A stretch of 64,000 bases of DNA from Ephydatia muelleri. Lineage: Eukaryota > Porifera > Demospongiae > Spongillida > Spongillidae. The DNA lies in NCBI GenBank assembly GCA_013339895.1, contig JABACO010000010.1:62001-126000 (forward strand), read 5' to 3'. Shown here one piece after another: positions 23,501 through 36,947 of the stretch. The number at the start of each line of letters is the position of its first letter. Positions within the stretch are counted from its first letter, which is position 1. The notes beneath the pieces are model-generated. The model was not told the origin of the DNA. It saw only the letters and a program-made list of their open reading frames with translations, and searched no databases. Made by a program: the position numbers and the translations under genes.

Positions 23501-26500
23501 CATCGGGCCAACAGGTGTTATCCCGATGCTTTCATTGTGCAAGACTTGAATCGAAGTACTGAAATTCAGTATCCACTTTTGGGGCACTTCTTCAATTTCA
23601 GTACCACAGCTGTCAAGAGATAGTCTACTTTTCAAAGGATTATAGTACTACTTTCATTCAATACATCCAACGTAACGAAGTTACATCGGGGCAACAGGTG
23701 TTATAGCGATGCTTTCATTGTGCAGGACTTGAATCGAAGTACTGAAATTCAGTTTACATTTATGGGGCACATCTTCATTTTCAGTCCCACAGCTGTGAAG
23801 AGATAGTCTACTTTTCAAGGGATTTTAGTACTACTTTCATTCAATACATCCAACGTAACGAAGTCACATCGGGCCAACAGGTGTTATACCGATGCTTTCA
23901 TTGTGCAAGACTTGAATCGAAGTACTGAAATTCAGTATCCACTTTTGGGGCACTTCTTCATTTTCAGAACCACAGCTGTGAAGAGATAGTCTACTTTTCA
24001 AGGGATTTTAGTACTACTTTCATTCAATACATCCAACGTAACGAAGTCACATCGGGCCAACAGGTGTTATAGCGATGCTTTCATTGTGCAGGACTTGAAT
24101 CGAAGTACTGAAATTCAGTTTACATTATGGGGCACATCTTCAGTTTCAGTACCACAGCTGTGAAGAGATAGTCTACTTTTCAAGGGATTTTAGTACTACT
24201 TTCATTCAATACATCCAACGTAACGAAGTCACATCGGGCCAACAGGTGTTATCCCGATGCTTTCATTGTGCAAGACTTGAATCGAAGTACTGAAATTCAG
24301 TATACACTTTTGGGGCACTTCTTCATTTTTAGTACCACAGCTGTGAAGAGATAGTCTACTTTTCAAGGGAATTTAGTACTACTTTCATTCAATGCATCCA
24401 ACATAATGAAGTCACATCGGGCCAACAGGTGTTATCCCGATGCTTTCATTGTGCAAGACTTGAATCGAAGTACTGAAATTCAGTATCCACTTTTGGGGCA
24501 CTTCTTCATTTTCAGAACCACAGCTGTGAAGAGATAGTCTACTTTTCAAGGGATTTTAGTACTACTTTCATTCAATACATCCAACGTAACGAAGTCACAT
24601 CGGGCCAACAGGTGTTATAGCGATGCTTTCATTGTGCAGGACTTGAATCGAAGTACTGAAATTCAGTTTACATTAATGGGGCACATCTTCAGTTTCAGTA
24701 CCACAGCTGTGAAGAGATAGTCTACTTTTCAAGGGATTTTAGTACTACTTTCATTCAATACATCCAACGTAACGAAGTCACATCGGGCCAACAGGTGTTA
24801 TCCCGATGCTTTCATTGTGCAAGACTTGAATCGAAGTACTGAAATTCAGTATACACTTTTGGGGCACTTCTTCATTTTTAGTACCACAGCTGTGAAGAGA
24901 TAGTCTACTTTTCAAGGGAATTTAGTACTACTTTCATTCAATGCATCCAACATAATGAAGTCACATCGGGCCAACAGGTGTTATCCCGATGCTTTCATTG
25001 TGCAAGACTTGAATCGAAGTACTGAAATTCAGTATCCACTTTTGGGGCACTTCTTCATTTTCAGAACCACAGCTGTGAAGAGATAGTCTACTTTTCAAGG
25101 GATTTTAGTACTACTTTCATTCAATACATCCAACGTAACGAAGTCATATCGGGCCAACAGGTGTTATAGCGATGCTTTCATTGTGCAGGACTTGAATCGA
25201 AGTACTGAAATTCAGTTTACATTAATGGGGCACATCTTCAGTTTCAGTACCACAGCAGTGAAGAGATAGTCTACTTTTCAAGGGATTTTAGTACTACTTT
25301 CATTCAATGCATCCAACAGAATAAAGTCCCTTCGGGCCAACAGGTGTTTTCCCAAGGCTTTCATTGTGCAAGACTTGAATCGATGTACTGAAATTCAGTA
25401 TCCACTTTTGGGGCACTTCTTCATTTTCAGAACCACAGCTGTGAAGAGATAGTCTACTTTTCAAGGGATTTTAGTACTACTTTCATTCAATGCATCCAAC
25501 AAAATGAAGTCACATCGGGCCAACAGGTGTTATCCCGATGCTTTCATTGTGCAAGACTTGAATCGATGTACTGAAATTCAGTATCCACTTTTATGGCACT
25601 TCTTCATTTTCAGTACCACAGCTGTGAAGAGATAGTCTACTTTTCAAGGGAATTTAGTACTACTTTCATTCAATGCATCTAACATAATGAAGTCACATCG
25701 GGCCAACAGGTGTTATCCCGATGCTTTCATTGTGCAAGACTTGAATCGAAGTACTGAAATTCAGTATCCACTTTTGGGGCACTTCTTATTTTTCATTACC
25801 ACAGCTGTGAAGAGATAGTCTACTTTTCAAGGGATTTTAGTACTACTTTCATTCAATGCATCCAACAGAATAAAGTCCCTTCGGGCCAACAGGTGTTTTC
25901 CCGATGCTTTCATTGTGCAAGACTTGAATCGATGTACTGAAATTCAGTATCCACTTTTGGGGCACTTCTTCATTTTCAGAACCACAGCTGTGAAGAGATA
26001 GTCTACTTTTCAAGGGATTTTAGTACTACTTTCATTCAATGCATCCAACAAAATGAAGTCACATCGGGCCAACAGGTGTTATCCCGATGCTTTCATTGTG
26101 CAAGACTTGAATCGATGTACTGAAATTCAGTATCCACTTTTATGGCACTTCTTCATTTTCAGTACCACAGCTGTGAAGAGAAAGTCTACTTTTCAAGGGA
26201 TTTTAGTACTACTTTCATTCAATACATCCAACGTAACGAAGTCACATCGGGGCAACAGGTGTTATAGCGATGCTTTCATTGTGCAGGACTTGAATCGAAG
26301 TACTGAAATTCAGTATCCACTTTTGGGGCACTTCTTCAATTTCAGGACCACAGCTGTGAAGAGATAGTCTACTTTTCAAGGGATTTTAGTACTACTTTCA
26401 TTCAATGCATCCAACAAAATGAAGTCACATCGGGCCAACAGGTGTTATCCCGATGCTTTCATTGTGCAAGACTTGAATCGATGTACTGAAATTCAGTATC

Positions 26501-29500
26501 CACTTTTATGGCACTTCTTCATTTTCAGTACCACAGCTGTGAAGAGAAAGTCTACTTTTCAAGGGATTTTAGTACTACTTTCATTCAATACATCCAACGT
26601 AACGAAGTCACATCGGGGCAACAGGTGTTATAGCGATGCTTTCATTGTGCAGGACTTGAATCGAAGTACTGAAATTCAGTATCCACTTTTGGGGCACTTC
26701 TTCAATTTCAGGACCACAGCTGTGAAGAGATAGTCTACTTTTCAAGGGATTTTAGTACTACTTTCATTCAATGCATCCATCATAATGAAGTCACATCGGG
26801 CCAACAGGTGTTATCCCGATGCTTTCATTGTGCAAGACTTGAATCGTTGTACTGAAATTCAGTATCCACTTTTGGGGCACTTCTTCAATTTCAGGACCAC
26901 AGCTGTGAAGAGATAGTCTACTTTTCAATGAATTTTCAAACTACTTTCATTCAATACATCAAACATACCGAAGTCACATCGGGGCAACAGGTGTTATAGC
27001 GATGCTTTCATTGTGCAGGACTTGAATCGAAGTACTGAAATTCAGTATGCACTTTTGGGGCACTTCTTCAATTTCAGTACCACAGCTGTGAAGAGATAGT
27101 CTACTTTTCAAGGGATTTTAGTACTACTTTCATTCAATGCATCCATCATAATGAAGTCACATCGGGCCAACAGGTGTTATCCCGATGCTTTCATTGTGCA
27201 AGACTTGAATCGTTGTACTGAAATTCAGTATCCACTTTTGGGGCACTTCTTCAATTTCAGGACCACAGCTGTGAAGAGATAGTCTACTTTTCAATGAATT
27301 TTCAAACTACTTTAATTCAATACATCAAACATACCGAAGTCACATCGGGGCAACAGGTGTTATAGCGATGCTTTCATTGTGCAGGACTTGAATCGAAGTA
27401 CTGAAATTCAGTTTACATTTATGGGGCACATCTTCAGTTTCAGTACAACAGCTGTGAAGAGATAGTCTACTTTTCAAGGGATTTAAGTGCTACTTTCATT
27501 CAATGCATCCATCATAATGAAGTCACATCGGGCCAACAGGTGTTATCCCGATGCTTTCATTGTGCAAGACTTGAATCGTTGTACTGAAATTCAGTATGCA
27601 CTTTTGGGGCACTTCTTCAATTTCAGTACCACAGCTGTGAAGAGATAGTCTACTTTTCAAGGGATTTTAGTACTACTTTCATTCAATGCATCCATCATAA
27701 TGAAGTCACATCGGGCCAATAGGTGTTATCCCGATGCTTTCATTGTGCAAGACTTGAATCGTTGTACTGAAATTCAGTATCCACTTTTGGGGCACTACTT
27801 CAATTTCAGGACCACAGCTGTGAAGAGATAGTCTACTTTTCAATGAATTTTCAAACTACTTTCATTCAATACATCAAACATACCGAAGTCACATCGGGGC
27901 AACAGGTGTTATAGCGATGCTTTCATTGTGCAGGACTTGAATCGAAGTACTGAAATTCAGTTTACATTTATGGGGCACATCTTCAATTTCAGTACCACAG
28001 CTGTGAAGAGATAGTCTACTTTTCTAGGGATTTTAGTACTACTTTCATTCAATGCATCCAACATAATGAAGTCACATCGGGCCAACAGGTGTTATCCCGA
28101 TGCTTTCATTGTGCAAGACTTGAATCGAAGTACTGAAATTCAGTATCCACTTTTGGGGCACTTCTTCATTTTCAGTACCACAGCTGTGAAGAGATAGTAT
28201 ACTTTTCAAGGGATTTTAATACTACTTTCATTCAATGCATCCATCATAATGAAGTCACATCGGGCCAACAGGTGTTATCCCGATGCTTTCATTGTGCAAG
28301 ACTTGAATCGATGTACTGAAATTCAGTATACACTTTTTGGGCACTTCTTCAATTTCAGTACCACAGCTGTGAAGAGATAGTCTACTTTTCAAGGGATTTT
28401 AGTACTACTTTTATTCAATGCATCCAGCATAATGAAGTCACATCGGGCCAACAGGTGTTATACCGATGCTTTCATTGTGCAAGACTTGAATCGATGTACT
28501 GAAATTCAGTATACACTTTTGCGGCACTTTTTCCCACAGCTGTGAAGAGATAGTCTACTTTTCAATGGATTTTCGAACTACTTTCATTCAATACCTCAAA
28601 CAAACCGAAGTCACATCGGGGCAACAGGTGTTATAGCAATGCTTTCATTGTGCAGGACTTGAATCCAAGTACTGAAACTCAGTTTACATTTATGGGGCAT
28701 ATCTTCAGTTTCAGTACCACAGCTGTGAAGAGATAGTCTACTTTTCAAGGGATTTTAGTACTATCATTCAATGCATCCATCATAATGAAGTCACATCGGG
28801 CCAACAGGTGTTATCCCGATGCTTTCATTGTGCAAGACTTGAATCGATGTACTCAAATTCAGTATACACTTTTGGGGCACTTCTTCAATTTCAGTACCAC
28901 AGCTGTGAAGAGATAGTCTACTTTTCAAGGGATTTTAGTACTACTTTCATTCAATGCATCCAACATAATGAAGTCACATCGGGCCAACAGGTGTTATCCC
29001 GATGCTTTCATTGTGCAAGACTTGAATCGAAGTACAGAAATTCAGTATCCACTTTTGGGACACTTCTTCATTTTCAGTACCACAGCTGTGAAGAGATAGT
29101 ATACTTTTCAAGGGATTTTAATACTACTTTCATTCAATGCATCCATCATAATGAAGTCACATTGGGCCAACAGGTGTTATCCCGATGCTTTCATTGTGCA
29201 AGACTTGAATCGATGTACTGAAATTCAGTATACACTTTTTGGGCACTTCTTCAATTTCAGTACCACAGCTGTGAAGAGATAGTCTACTTTTCAAGGGATT
29301 TTAGTACTACTTTTATTCAATGCATCCAGCATAATGAAGTCACATCGGGCCAACAGGTGTTATACCGATGCTTTCATTGTGCAAGACTTGAATCGATGTA
29401 CTGAAATTCAGTATACACTTTTGGGGCACTTTTTCCCACAGCTGTGAAGAGATAGTCTACTTTTCAATGGATTTTCGAACTACTTTCATTCAATACCTCA

Positions 29501-30505
29501 AACACACCGAAGTCACATCGGGGCAACAGGTGTTATAGCGATGCTTTCATTGTGCAGGACTTGAATCGAAGTACTGAAATTCAGTTTACATTTATGGGGC
29601 ACATCTTCAGTTTCAGTACCACAGCTGTGAAGAGATAGTCTACTTTTCAAGGGATTTTAGTACTACTTTCATTCAATACATCCAACGTAACGAAGTCACA
29701 TCGGGGCAACAGGTGTTATAGCGATGCTTTCATTGTGCAGGACTTGAATCGAAGTACTGAAATTCAGTTTACATTTATGGGGCACATCTTCAGTTTCAGT
29801 ACCACAGCTGTGAAGAGATAGTCTACTTTTCAAGGGATTTTAGTACTACTTTCATTCAATGCATCCATCATTATGAAGTCACATCGGGCCAACAGGTGTT
29901 ATCCCGATGCTTTCATTGTGCAAGACTTGAATCGATGTACTGAAATTCAGTATACACTTTTGGGGCACTTCTTCAATTTCAGTACCACAGCTGTGAAGAG
30001 ATAGTCTACTTTTCAAGTGATTTTAGTACTACTTTCATTCAATGCATCCAACATAATGAAGTCACATCGGGCCAACAGGTGTTATACCGATGCTTTCATT
30101 GTGCAAGACTTGAATCGATGTACTGAAATTCAGTATACACTTTTGGGGCACTTCTTCAATTTCAGTACCACACCTGTGAAGAGATAGTCTACTTTTCAAG
30201 GGATTTTAGTACTGCTTTCATTCAATGCATCCAACATAATGAAGTCACATCGGGCCAACAGGTGTTATCCCGATGCTTTCATTGTGCAAGACTTGAATCG
30301 ATGTACTGAAATTCAGTATACACTTTTGGGACACTTCTTTAATTTCAGTACCACAGCTGTGAAGAGATAGTCTACTTTTCAATGGATTTTCGATCTACTT
30401 TCATTCAATACATCAAACAAACCGAAGTCACATCGGGGCAACAGGTGTTATAGCGATGCTTTCAATTTGCAGGACTTGAATCGAAGTACTGAAATTCAGT
30501 TTACA
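20509..30505. repeat. Satellite array, 183-bp unit, about 54 copies
   Basis: Each unit runs TAGTCTACTTTTCAAGGGAT, then TCATTCAATGCATCC, then GGCCAACAGGTGTTATCCCG, then CAAGACTTGAATCGA, then CACAGCTGTGAAGAGA. The period is 183 bp (20871 to 21054; 26053 to 26419 is exactly two units). At least two unit types alternate: one with GGGCCAACAGG...ATCCCGATG, the other with CATCCAACGTAACG, GGGGCAACAGG...ATAGCGATG and TTTACATTTATGGGG. Higher-order copies are visible, e.g. 26053-26418 repeated at 26419-26784. Each unit keeps a 43-codon frame (MKSHRANRCYPDAFIVHDLN...) closed by the TAG of AGATAG. I regard these frames as a by-product of a period divisible by three. A centromeric or heterochromatic role is possible but unproven. 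Confidence 0.97.
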
Positions 30506-31596
30506 ATATCAACAAATTGTCCGTTTAAACAAGTTCATAAACTACCTACAAGAAAGAAAACACGTCACACGACCCAGTATCTATTCTCAGTGGTTTAGTG
30601 AAGCCTCTATGGGCCTAAATGGTTGTGATTATTAAATGAAAATATCAACCTGCTGAGTATGTATCACCTGTAAGGCAGTGGTTATTTAGGCATCATTTGC
30701 TATGGTTGAGTCCCCAGGCTTTACAGTAATGTATTTCTTTATAACATAGATTGATTAACGATGCCGCATGTGATCTGTTGTTACATTAGGGGAGAGCGTG
30801 TCAATAACGAAAGTAATCGGTCTCCTGGGATTAATTCTTGAATTTGAAGGCTTTAATTTTCTGTTTTGATGTCACATTGTATCTGTATTTTTTTATTTAT
30901 GAATTGCAAGTTTTGGTATGTGATAGTTACGGTGCTCGTATTTGGTAGCTTGGACCAACAGGGGCACCCTCCCCATCCTCCTCCCCATCCTCCATATTGT
31001 CTGGGTTGCAGTTATTGAAATAACAGACTTGTACAGTGGACACATGAGATTGTGATGAGGGCTGATATCAGCGGTGTAGGAGGGAGCAATCCCCCTCCCA
31101 CACAAAGTGCGGAAAGCTTTTAGTCATTAGGAAGGGAGCAAAAATTATGCATTAGCTGAACAATAACTAGCGAAATAGCGACCGAAATTATCCTCATGAG
31201 TCACTGGTTGGGAATGATAAATGAGGTTTTCATCCGAATCATCATCACTGTATTAGCTACAATAACTGAGCAACTTATAGTCACTGCATTGAATAAGGAT
31301 ATAAATTTAATTTGGTGCAAGTTTAGGCCCAAGGTAATTACATCATCACTATTGATTATGAATGTCGCAAGGTCTTTGTATATTGCACTGTTTTCTTACA
31401 TTCAGCAAGGACTACATGTATGTACTATGATACTAAAATTAATAGTTAGCTAAAGCATTGTGGTGCGCCTCATAAAGGCCATGGCAACTGGCCCTGTTGC
31501 CCTCTCCCTAAATCTGGCACTGCTCTTACCCACTCCTGACACCGTTCATGTTTCTTCAGTTCCATGAATTTTTTTTTTTTCCTTCTCGGTCCCCAG
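30506..31596. other. No supported gene; third copy of the GC-rich element core
   Basis: AT-rich unique sequence. Around 31070-31120, GGAGCAATCCCCCTCCCACA, followed by CAAAGTGCGGAAAGCTTTT, matches the dispersed core seen at 10.9 and 45.4 kb. The first exons of the TMBIM6-like gene should lie upstream of 31597, but I cannot identify them. Confidence 0.5.
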
Positions 31597-31711
31597 GCCA
31601 CACTACTGGCAAGTTTGGGATCAATAGTCATACTGCTTGTTCTGTATGCAACACCACATTCTGTTGAGAACCTCAAGAAGCGGCTAGGTATGATCCTGTG
31701 TGTGTGTGTGT

Positions 31712-31755
<44 letters not shown>

Positions 31756-33011
31756 ATGCGTGCACGTGCGCGCGCGTGCGTGCGAGCAAATTATGTGTAT
31801 ATGTGAAGGTGTTATGTGGATGAAGGTGTTATGTGGATGGGAAGGTGTTGTGTGGATGTGAAGGTGTTGTGTGGATGTGTGTTAATTGAAAATAGAAGAA
31901 GCCCTGGAAGATCATGGCTTAACTAGGGACCAATTGAAGTAAAATTCACAATATTGATTGCAAACTATGGAAAGGGGATAAAAAGCTCACCACAGTGGTT
32001 GAGAGAGCTTCAAAGTGTGGTTGAAGAGAGGTTTTCTCATAGCACAAGGGGGATGGCACTTTTGCTGAAGTTGGTTTAGCTATGTGGTGCTTTACTTTAG
32101 TGTCAGGACATGTGTGGGGCATACGTTACCTTGCACAATGAATTCATAATTGGTTTATGCACGTTGTCAGTGTGGTTGTGCCAGTGTGAGAATGTCATTG
32201 TGCCAGTGTGAGAATGTCATTGTGCCAGTGTGAGGATGTCAATGTGCCAGTGTGAGGATGTCTTGTGCCAGTGTGAGGATGTCATTGTGCCAGTGTGAGG
32301 ATGTCTTGTTCCAGTGTGAGGATGTGAATTCTCTATCACTTGCAGGGCTGCTCTGTGGATTTGGCTTCTGTTCTGGTACGTTCCAGTCCTCCCCAGTTGT
32401 CCTCCATCTTGTTCATCACACATGTGGGGGTGTGACTGCTGCCCACAGTCACATTTCTCACTCCTCCAACACAAATTTGTCCCGTGTGATACACATTTTC
32501 AACTTAATCCATGTGCCTTGAAATCCTTCCATCATCTATTATGCCATGCACACACACCACACACAACACCACACATCCACACAGGAATAAGCATGGGACC
32601 ACTTCTGCATGCAGTTGTTGAGATAAACCCAAGGTAAATGATAGCCAATATATTGATAAAGCTGTGTGGTGTTGTGTATGTGTAACTGGCATATGCGTAA
32701 TAAATATATTATTGTTTGAGTTATGCGTGATCTTCACTTTTCTCTTCCTCATCTCTCATTCTTATCTCTATCATCTCTCTCCCTCTTCCTCTCCTCTCTC
32801 CCTCTCTCTCCCTCTCCCTGTCTCCCACTCCCTCTCTCCCACTCCCTCTCCTTCTCTCCTCTTTCCCTCTTCCTCCCTCTCTCTCACTCCCTCACCCTCC
32901 TCTCTCTCTCCCTCCCTCCCTCTCCCTGATCACACCCACAGCATCATCCCAACAGCTTTCTTGAGCACTTGTATCATCTTTGCCTGCCTCAGTCTGGCAT
33001 CTTTATATCCA
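31597..33011 (+). CDS. TMBIM6: Bax inhibitor-1 (TMBIM6)-like gene, four internal exons
   Basis: Exons 31597-31687, 32346-32375, 32585-32633 and 32942 to about 33011 join in phase. They give ATLLASLGSIVILLVLYATP, HSVENLKKRLG, LLCGFGFCSG, ISMGPLLHAVVEINPS and IIPTAFLSTCIIFACLSLAS. This is the middle of Bax inhibitor-1: compare human [39 protein letters not shown] and [20 protein letters not shown]. The family is a multi-pass ER membrane protein that lowers ER calcium and restrains cell death, and three transmembrane helices are visible here. Exons for the first ~70 residues and for the C-terminal half were not found. The last exon runs into a 25-bp minisatellite, so the gene is either broken there or its 3' exons are hidden. 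Expansions of TG and CT repeats fill the introns. Confidence 0.85.
31698..31754. repeat. (TG)n microsatellite in a TMBIM6-like intron
   Basis: An almost pure TG run follows the donor of the first recognised exon. Confidence 0.9.
32165..32330. repeat. 22-bp minisatellite, about 7 copies
   Basis: The unit is GTGCCAGTGTGAGGATGTCA plus TT, slightly variable, ending just before the exon at 32346. Confidence 0.9.
32770..32930. repeat. CT-rich polypyrimidine tract
   Basis: Long CTCTCCCT tract preceding the acceptor of the exon at 32942. Confidence 0.9.
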
Positions 33012-33500
33012 CTAACACATCCTGTATATGTGTCCACTAACACACCCTGTACATGTGTCCACTAACACACCCTGTACATGTGTCCACTAACACATCCTGT
33101 ACATGTGTCCACTAACACACCCTGTACATGTGTCCACTAACACACCCTGTACATGTGTCCACTAACACATCCTGTACATTGTCCACTAACACATCCTGTA
33201 TATGTGTCCACTAACACACCCTGTACATGTGTCCACTAACACATCCTGTACATGTGTCCTCACACACACCCTGTACATGTGTCCACTAACACACCCTGTA
33301 CATGTGTCCACTAACACATCCTGTACATGTGTCCACTAACACACCCTGTACATGTGTCCACTAACACATCCTGTACATGTGTCCACTAACACACCCTGTA
33401 CATGTGTCCACTAACACACCCTGTACATGTGTCCACTAACACATCCTGTACATGTGTCCACTAACATATCCTGTACATGTGTCCTCACACACATCCACAC
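33005..33500. repeat. 25-bp minisatellite, about 19 copies
   Basis: The unit is ACTAACACACCCTGTACATG plus TGTCC. The first units are continuous with the TMBIM6-like exon (…SLASLYPLTHPVYV), so the exon 3' end and the repeat start overlap. Confidence 0.95.
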
Positions 33501-33714
33501 ACTTACCTGTTCTTTTCCTTTTAAGGGATTTTTCCAGTTCAGACCACCTCACTTGAGTCCCAGCATATCCTGTTCAACCCTATGACTGTTGGCTTCAGAG
33601 AGGTGTGGCTTGAGTTCTTGGTACCTTTGGTGTAGTGATTCCTTCTCTTTGGTCCACTTACCATCCATATCACTGCTCAGTGTCTTGGGTACAGAGAGAA
33701 TGATAGTGAAGATA

Positions 33715-33965
33715 TGTGTGCGTGCATGTGTGTGTACTTGTGTCTACTTGTGTGTAAATGTGTACATGTGTGTACATGTGTGCGTGCATGTGTGTGTACT
33801 TGTGTGTACGTGTGTGTACATGTGTACATGTGTGTGTGCATGTGTGTGTACATGTGTACATGTGTGTGTGCATGTGTACATGTGTGTGCATGTGTACATG
33901 TGTGTGTGCATGTGTACATGTGTGTGTGCATGTGTACATGTGTGTACATGTGTGTACGTGTGTAT
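33715..33965. repeat. TG/CATG compound microsatellite
   Basis: Alternating TGTGTG and TACATG/GCATG blocks. The Cys/Val/His-rich frames on both strands are artefacts. Confidence 0.9.
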
Positions 33966-34186
33966 AATGATAACGTACGTGAGGAAAGTGTGTAGCGGGC
34001 ACGTACTAGCCACACCCCTTACCTTACCTATCCCACAGGGTACATAAAGTACCCCTACTGTACATTTAGGACTCCTACTGTCCTCCGTATGCAACGTGTC
34101 ATTAGGTTTAGGTTAACAATGAAACAAGAAGCAAGATGGAGGAAAGGGTACAGACATGGTCCTAGCATTCATTAACCCCTCACCTC

Positions 34187-34295
34187 CAGAATTGCCGCGA
34201 CCTCTTCCAAAGTGGACCCATATGTCTCACGTCCAACCTGCTCTTCAGCCAGGGTCACCAAGGCAACCAAAACACTTATTAAACTCCACCCATCT
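34187..34295 (-). CDS. Possible isolated exon, unassigned
   Basis: On the minus strand VLVALVTLAEEQVGRETYGS followed by TLEEVAAILE ends at a good donor (CTGGAG|GTGAGG). It could be a further UBE3B-like exon, since that gene lies upstream on the same strand, but I cannot match it and its phase does not directly join the exon ending at 35287. The plus strand also reads open here. Confidence 0.3.
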
Positions 34296-35286
34296 CTCTA
34301 ACATTGCCATCTGTTCAGTGACCTAAACATCAAGAAGGTAATGTCCATATATATACATGTCCATATATAGACATGTCTATATAGGAGGTCTTGATGAGAG
34401 GTTATGGAGAAGACCTCCTAAAGGAAAGGGTGATGGGAGGTTATGGAGAAGACCTCCTAAAGGGAGGGGTGATGGGAGGTTTTGGAGAAGATATGGTGGT
34501 GATGTGTGTTTGGTGATGTGCATGCAATGTGTGTTGTCTGTGAGGATGGTTTACAGATCGAGTGTCCACAAAAGAACACAAAACTTCAAATAAATTCTTT
34601 AATAGCGTTATCAATTGAAATGAGTTTATGGATAACTAAGTCTGGCAAATAATAAAAATCATATGATCACCTTGAAGATCATACAGCTGCTAGTGAATAA
34701 ATAAGGTAATTGAAATATTTCTGAACAGCAGAATAAATTGAGGTTTTATTAGTTCATGCACAAAATGCCTTGAGTTTTAATAGTTCACTATCCATAATTT
34801 TAATACATGTAGCTAATCAAAACGTGATCTTCATTTAATAATGGACTAATTAAACATGCTAATTGAAATGAAATTCAAATGTTAATACATTTGAAGCGTG
34901 AAATCAATCTGTGCACATTAAATAAATCACATGCATGTAACCTTGATGGTATGGTTACTTAACTGCTTTCAACAATTTAGCAGCTGTTATTAAGAGTTTG
35001 CCTGAATTATAGTTTAGTGGACACCCTGAATACATGGGACAGTGTCTAGTAGTTTTTCAAATTTCTGTTAAGTGCAAAGTTCCTCTATCACATTATTATG
35101 CATTGAATATCACCTGAGGCATTGAATTTAAAATTAGCCACATATAAGTAATACTTTTTTTTGTTCTAGAAGATTTGAAAAGTATATTTGCCACAATTGA
35201 TAAAACAGCAAGTATTTATAGCTGGTTGACATAAAGAAGTTAATTTTAACATGTGTCCACATTTCCAAATTTTAAGACAGGCTTAC
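34296..35286. other. No supported gene
   Basis: Short imperfect repeats of GGAGAAGACCTCCTAAAGG near 34380-34490, then AT-rich sequence. Later UBE3B-like exons would be expected in or beyond this stretch but none is recognised. Confidence 0.5.
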
Positions 35287-36912
35287 ATTAAGTGTTTGAA
35301 ACAGCCCATTGTCAACAAGATGATGAACAAAGGAGGCACAGAGCTTGTGAAGTGTGAGCTTGATTGCATCACCTGGTTAGTGGAATGAGAAGGGAGGGGG
35401 TGAGGGGAGGGAGGGAGAGAGGGAGGGAGGGAGGGAGAGAGGGAGAGAGGGAGGGAGGGAGGGAGGGAGGGAGGGAGGGAGGGAGGGAGGGAGGGAGGGA
35501 GGGAGGGAGGGAGGGAGGGAGGGAGGGAGGGAGGGAGGGAGGGAGGGAGGGAGGGAGGGAGGGCAAGAGGGGGAACAGCAATGAGGAGAGATAGAGGACA
35601 GGGAGGGAGAAGGAAGGTGGAGTGATGGAAGTAAAACATGGATAGAATATTTATGACATGTAAACATAACCATCATAATTACTAGTCACCACCTGAGTAC
35701 TAGTTTGCATTGCCCAATGGTTGCACTTTATAGCATTAGGAAAAAAAAATAGTGCTTTTCAAACTCTGCATGTGTCAAAGTGTGGTACATGTATCATTGT
35801 TGCATTAGTACCCCAACAAACACATCCTTTGCCCCCTCTTCAGGTTGCATGACGTCCTTATGGGCCCCTCCAACCATCCACAACTGACATCTCTATCGTT
35901 ACCACATCTGTTGCCTACCAGCTCTAGCAGTGAACTTCCACAGAGTGTAGTCCGTTAGAATGAGAATCTGGGGGGGAGGGGCAACACAGAGTGACCTGAT
36001 GCAATGCGTACATTCTAATTAATGCTCACCATGTTGAGACAAGTGGTGACAGAAGCATCATCCCTGGGTTGCCCTGGCTAGGGAAGAGAGGAGTGAGGGA
36101 GAGGAGTGATGAGTGATGAGTGAGGTGTGAGGAGTGAGGGTGGAGTGATGAGTGAGGGAGTGAGGGAGAGGAGTGATGAGTGAGGGTGGAGTGAGGTGTG
36201 AGGAGTGAGGGTGGAGTGATGAGTGAGAACTGAGGGTTGAGTGAGGAGTGAGGAGTGAGGGTGGAGTGAGGAGTGAGGAGTAAGGAGTGATGTGTGAGGT
36301 AATATGGGACACCAGTGGTTGCCATGCCAACAAAGCACACACCCACCTTCAGTGCAACAAGTTGTTTGCAGATCGAGACAAGAACTTGTTGTACCTGTTT
36401 TATCCAATCTACGGCATACTGTTTGTTGAGTGATACAGTTACGTACCAGTACTGAAGAAAAGCATGTATGTAAACGTAGGGTGTGTGTGTGCATGTTTAA
36501 ACACAATATCCTGTGCTGTGACATTACGGTCAGGCTGTGGTACCAATACGTTGCACAGTTTCCCTACACACATAAGGTCATTATGTGGCTCAAATTTTGA
36601 CTGATGTTTCCCATTACTGAGCCTTACATGCAGAGGGACAGGTGTGGCTGGGAGAAGAGGACATGAACCAAAACAGGAAATTATAGTCTGGGGACTGGTT
36701 TTTAATAACATGCAGAAGTATTAATGCAATTGCAATCTTCCCACCTTAACTTCAAGTGTTTCCATGCCAACCAAAACTGCTTGGCAGAAAACATAAAGTC
36801 TCTGTGAACCCAAAAACAAAAAGTCAGAAACAATCTACATGCATGCTCACAGACAATTCATTCCTCCCCAGTTCTACCATCCATCCTCCCCCCCTCCCCC
36901 CCCCCCCCCCCC

Positions 36913-36947
<35 letters not shown>

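Noticed and set aside
21477-29221. ORFs of 99-137 codons with MKSHRANRCYPDAF-type peptides, considered as a tandem gene family
   Set aside because: They are satellite units with a period divisible by three. No splice sites, promoter or known domain. Kept only as a finding to test.
31196-31453. Plus-strand ORF FIRIIITVLATITEQLIVTA as the first TMBIM6-like exon
   Set aside because: It is hydrophobic but does not match the family's N-terminus, and there is no donor joining it to 31597 in phase.
33527-33640. Plus-strand open segment reading FPVQTTSLESQHILFNPMTV as the next TMBIM6-like exon
   Set aside because: It does not resemble the C-terminal half of Bax inhibitor-1, and the minus strand reads open as well. 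No phase-consistent join was found.
35286-35375. Plus-strand exon AYIKCLKQPIVNKMMNKGGT
   Set aside because: The opposite strand here is a phase-checked UBE3B-like exon (DAIKLTLHKLCASFVHHLVD) with correct splice sites, so the plus reading is a shadow.
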